Position numbers and translations under genes: made by a program
Notes under the pieces: generated by a model
Databases searched by the model: none
Told to the model about the DNA's origin: nothing
The model's input: the letters and a program-made list of their open reading frames with translations, nothing else
In this document: in pieces, positions 61,570-64,000 of the stretch
How positions within the stretch are numbered: the first letter of the stretch is position 1
How the letters are laid out: each line of letters starts with the position of its first letter
Source of the DNA: an uncultured Clostridia bacterium
GTDB lineage: Bacteria > Bacillota > Clostridia > TANB77 > CAG-508
Assembly: GCA_928721565.1 (NCBI GenBank)
Contig: OV788638.1
Location: forward strand, 1,240,001-1,304,000
DNA: 64,000 nt
Direction of reading: 5' to 3'

Positions 61570-62539
61570 ATGACACCAGAAAAGCCATCTGTACCAAAGA
61601 TTTTAGAGAAATACTTAAGTTATTTAATCGCAATAAAAGGTTGCTCCAAAAATACTATAGTAGCTTTTTCATCTGATTTAATGCAATTTTTTAATTTTAT
61701 AAAAGAATATAAAAGCATACCAGTTTCAATTAAAGACTTTACTATATTTATTCTACTGCAAATACAAGAATCAGATATTATTGCTTTTCTGGTATACTTA
61801 AACTACAATAAAGATAACAGTCCTTATACCAGGCAAAGAAAAATAACAGCCTTAAAAAGTTTTTACAAATGGATATTTTCGATATATCCAAAAACTGTAC
61901 ATAATAGAAAAAATCCAACATATGGTTTAACTTCCATAAGAAAAATAGATAGATTACCTCATTATCTAACTTTAAATCAAGCAAAAGAAATTCAAAATAT
62001 ATTCAATTTATCAAATACAAGATTTCCAAAGAGAAACAATGCAATCATTACCTTGTTCCTATCTTCAGGAATAAGATTGTCAGAATTAATTAATATAAAC
62101 ATAGGGGATATTAATTTTAATACTAATAGTATTATTATATTTCGGTAAAAATAGCAAAGAAAGAATAGTTTATTTTAGCAATTATTGTAAAGAAAAAATA
62201 TTAGAATACTTAAATACAAGAGATATAAGAAAAATAAAAGACAATAAAGCACTTTTTACTAATAAGTATGGAAACAGAATTGGTATTGATGCTGTTGAGG
62301 ATATATGTAAAAAAGCATATAAATTAATGCACTTAGGTACATATTATACTACACACACATTAAGACATACTGCAGCAACAATAATGTATACATACGTAAA
62401 AGAAGATGTTTTATTATTAAAAGAGTTTCTGGGACACTCTAACTTATCTAGTACGCAAATATATACCCATTTGAATAATAATAAAATAAAAGAAGCAGTA
62501 GAAAGTCATCCATTAAATAATTTTAAAAGAGGGGAGTAG
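61570..62539 (+). CDS. Phage integrase (tyrosine recombinase), needs +1 shift at CGG
   Basis: The N-terminal frame has a SAM-like core-binding domain (LSYLIAIKGCSKNTIVAFSS) and the first catalytic part with SSGIRLSELININIGD. CGG at 62143 then breaks the frame. Skipping the C gives IIIFGKNSKERIVYFSNYCK and the rest of the catalytic domain: HTLRHTAATIMY (His, Arg), LGHSNLSSTQIYTH (His, Tyr nucleophile). Only the joined 322-residue protein has all R-H-R-H-Y residues. GGAGGAGG precedes the start. The candidate attR lies 425 bp downstream. Confidence 0.9.
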
Positions 62540-62543
62540 GGTT

Positions 62544-62813
62544 ATGAATTTGGATTTTGATATTGATTCTATACGTAATAATAAAATTGAGTTATTGGAT
62601 TGCCAAGTTGATTTAATTTTAAAAAGTTTAGAATTTTATTGTTATACATATGAATTTATTTATCCAAGAACAAATAAATCAAAATCTACAGAAGAAAATT
62701 TAAGAATTTCGTTAGTAACAGATACTTATCATCAAATCCTTGAACAATTTAAAAAGTCTAAAACAAATAATCCAATTTTAGATCAAGATAAAAAAATTTA
62801 TAAAATTTTATAA
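62544..62813 (+). CDS. Hypothetical protein after the integrase (89 aa)
   Basis: A helical protein (KIELLDCQVDLILKSLEFYC) with no recognised family. The start is 4 bp after the integrase stop, with GGGGAG before it, so the two are coupled. It may be an excision partner. Confidence 0.6.
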   Translation: MNLDFDIDSIRNNKIELLDCQVDLILKSLEFYCYTYEFIYPRTNKSKSTEENLRISLVTDTYHQILEQFKKSKTNNPILDQDKKIYKIL

Positions 62814-62820
62814 AAAAGTA

Positions 62821-62850
62821 TTGACACATGTATTTACCATGTGTTATAAC
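62821..62850 (+). promoter_or_regulatory. Strong promoter with an inverted repeat in the spacer
   Basis: TTGACA (62821-62826) and TATAAC (62845-62850) are 18 bp apart. ACACATG (62824-62830) and CATGTGT (62838-62844) form an inverted repeat between them. No gene follows, so it may drive an untranslated RNA across the attachment site. Confidence 0.7.
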
Positions 62851-62963
62851 TTAATCAAGTTAAGGTTATTATTTGGTATTTAAAATATTGAATAAAAATA
62901 TTACATATATATTGTATATTAGGCGATAGGGGGATATAGAAATCCTTATATTTAATAATATAT

Positions 62964-62994
62964 AACATTGCACAAAATCAAAGTTTTGTGCAAT
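62964..62994 (+). other. Candidate attR core and palindrome
   Basis: AACATTGCACAAAATCAAAG matches attL with one change. It forms a perfect palindrome with what follows: ATTGCACAAAA (62967-62977), spacer TCAAAG, TTTTGTGCAAT (62984-62994). Arms of 11 bp round a 6-bp spacer suit a tyrosine-recombinase crossover site. There is no T-run, so it is not a terminator. Confidence 0.7.
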
Positions 62995-63870
62995 AAGAGA
63001 TAGGAATAAAATATATAGACTATGATTATAGTCCTACCCAGTCATTTCAGTACTTTCAAGCCTTTGGCTTTAATGTATTTGCTTATTATATAATTATTTT
63101 ACTTTGCATATTTAATATTATTTAATGTTATCCAATTACTTATATAATCTTATTTTAATAACGTTTTAAAATCAATTTTAAGCTATTTAAATATTTTATC
63201 TATATAATTTAATGTTCAAATAATTTTTATCTTTAATTATAAATTTGTTTTTCAATAATTTTTTATAATTTCTGATCTTCTATCTAAATTTTATCTAAAA
63301 TCTTCAAAATGCTTATTTCTCTATATTTGCCGTATTTTACCAACAACAAACTATAAGCCTTAAAAATAAAAACGGCTTAAAATCGATTCTCGTGCGTCGC
63401 TTTTTTGAGGTATTTTTGCATTTTTTTATATATTTATATAAGTATAAAAAATTTGGTTATTTTTTATCTAAAAGCTCTCAAACTCAGAATTATCAATATT
63501 TTGCTAAAATACTAAACAACACGTTTATGACTTATATATTAAAATGGCTTAAAATTGATTCTCGTAAGTTTAAATTATAATAATTAAAATACATATAAAT
63601 TAAAAACCAAACATTAAAATTTGCAATTAACAAATGTTCGTTTTAAAAAATTCTATAAGCTTAAAATCTTTAAATTTTAAAATTTAAAATACATTATTTT
63701 TTCTAATTTAATTTTTTAATTTTAAAAATTTTTAATTGTAAATCTTAAATAAATTTTATCTTATATAAACTTTGCACAAAATTTTTCTGCATATTTTACT
63801 ATAAATATTTATATTAAATATAAATTTACAACATCAAAAATAGTACTATCTCCCCTACTCTACTGATTTT
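62995..63870. other. AT-rich gene desert right of the prophage
   Basis: I see no credible gene in these 876 bp; the 62-codon frame at about 63392 has poor composition and no ribosome site. The stretch holds two copies of GGCTTAAAATCGATTCTCGT (63374-63393 and, with one change, 63546-63565) and a small hairpin (ACTATGATTATAGT near 63019). Confidence 0.6.
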
Positions 63871-64000
63871 TTAGAATTCATATTTTTTTATTTCACAATT
63901 TTTTAATCCTCTATCTAAGAACAAACCATTTTTTATACCTTCAAAATAACCATCAAATGCTTTTGATACTCCACTGTGAGCCACTATTAGAACATTTTTA
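63871..64000 (-). CDS. C-terminal end of a histidine phosphatase (phosphoglycerate mutase-like) protein, partial
   Basis: The reverse strand reads KNVLIVAHSGVSKAFDGYFE, then GLFLDRGLKNCEIKKYEF and a stop at 63871-63873. The VAHSG segment carries the second catalytic histidine of the family. The N-terminal part lies outside the window. Confidence 0.8.
   Translation of the reverse strand, partial: KNVLIVAHSGVSKAFDGYFEGIKNGLFLDRGLKNCEIKKYEF

Larger units (their letters stand above)
28041..62983 (+). mobile_element. Integrated siphovirus-type prophage, about 35 kb
   Basis: The region contains a full siphovirus set in the usual order: early genes, late activator, terminase, portal, capsid, connectors, tail tube, chaperones, tape measure, fibre, lysis, and integrase near the right end. 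The proposed ends are a 20-bp sequence with one mismatch at both sides. Genes are tightly packed on the + strand with a short reverse-strand pair. Eight +1 frame breaks all occur at CGG codons, so the element may be functional despite looking frame-shifted. Confidence 0.9.

Noticed and set aside
30302..62539. The frame breaks as simple sequencing or assembly errors
   Set aside because: Errors would hit homopolymers and also the many intact genes. All eight are a single C before GG in an in-frame CGG, and none occur in about 20 kb of host genes. Raw reads would still be the final test.
30302..62539. The frame breaks as ordinary prophage decay
   Set aside because: Decay gives varied stops, deletions and shifts in both directions. 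Here all but the separately listed sites have one form, and each downstream frame is kept intact to its natural end.
62967..62994. Perfect palindrome as a terminator
   Set aside because: No T-run follows, and the position and one-sided match to the left end fit an attachment site better.
63392..63580. 62-codon forward frame
   Set aside because: Poor composition, no ribosome site, and it lies within the repeated AT-rich flank.
1..64000. CRISPR arrays, rRNA genes and insertion sequences
   Set aside because: I saw no regular spacer-repeat array, no rRNA sequence, and no transposase gene with inverted ends in the window.

Overview
The window is very AT-rich (about 27-30% G+C by eye) and reads as the chromosome of an anaerobic, spore-forming, low-GC Firmicute (class Clostridia). 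The support is: yabP-yabQ-divIC sporulation and division genes, a valine T-box before valS, a rubrerythrin / superoxide-reductase pair, strong AGGAGG ribosome sites, and a strong bias to AGA and A/T-ending codons. I cannot name the species. About 35 kb of it is an inserted siphovirus-type prophage.

Chromosome, left part (1-28040): priA-def; a membrane-anchored LolA-like protein; a FucO-type alcohol dehydrogenase; a phosphodiesterase; a valine T-box controlling an aldose-epimerase-like gene plus valS; yabP-yabQ-divIC; rho. From 12.2 kb the region is accessory and partly decayed: a GC-richer reverse-strand gene made of two tandem repeats, a Pr6Pr membrane protein, a gene remnant, a cut-off CPBP protease, rubrerythrin, superoxide reductase, a cut-off flavodiiron protein, a three-gene FtsX-type ABC exporter followed by a broken response regulator, small membrane proteins, an AlbA_2/HTH regulator behind a repeated operator, a Nudix hydrolase, and an ECF sigma factor with a membrane protein and an ABC exporter.

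Prophage (about 28041-62983): it is flanked by a 20-bp near-identical sequence whose reconstructed empty site has 11-bp inverted arms around a 6-bp spacer, as expected for a tyrosine recombinase. In order: a small HTH regulator, many small early genes (HNH-like, SPFH, DnaD-like initiator, YopX, zinc and coiled-coil proteins), an ArpU/RinA-like late activator, a tandem Tad2-like anti-Thoeris protein, terminase, portal, minor head protein fused to an HExxH domain, scaffold, capsid, connectors, tail tube, tail assembly chaperones, a moron membrane gene, tape measure, distal tail, S74 tail fibre, tail-tip fibre, XhlA-like/holin/amidase lysis genes, a Panacea-type toxin-antitoxin pair, a reverse-strand RHH/membrane pair, an HTH-AbrB regulator and the integrase. 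The far right end (62995-64000) is an AT-rich gene desert and the start of a reverse-strand histidine phosphatase gene.

Main discovery: eight reading-frame breaks in seven prophage genes (DnaD-like initiator, an unknown early protein, terminase large subunit, minor head protein, HK97 gp10-like protein twice, XhlA-like protein, integrase) all have the same form. An in-frame CGG codon is followed at once by the correct +1 frame, so that skipping the C restores a glycine codon (GGA seven times, GGT once) and the full protein. I found no other in-frame CGG in the prophage. This looks like systematic +1 recoding at CGG (hungry or unassigned codon, or quadruplet decoding), not random decay. The same prophage shows other recoding signals: a +1 site with a well-placed H-type pseudoknot at the end of the tail tube gene, a tail-chaperone -1 frameshift, and an A_AAA_AAG slippery site at codons 2-4 of an early gene.
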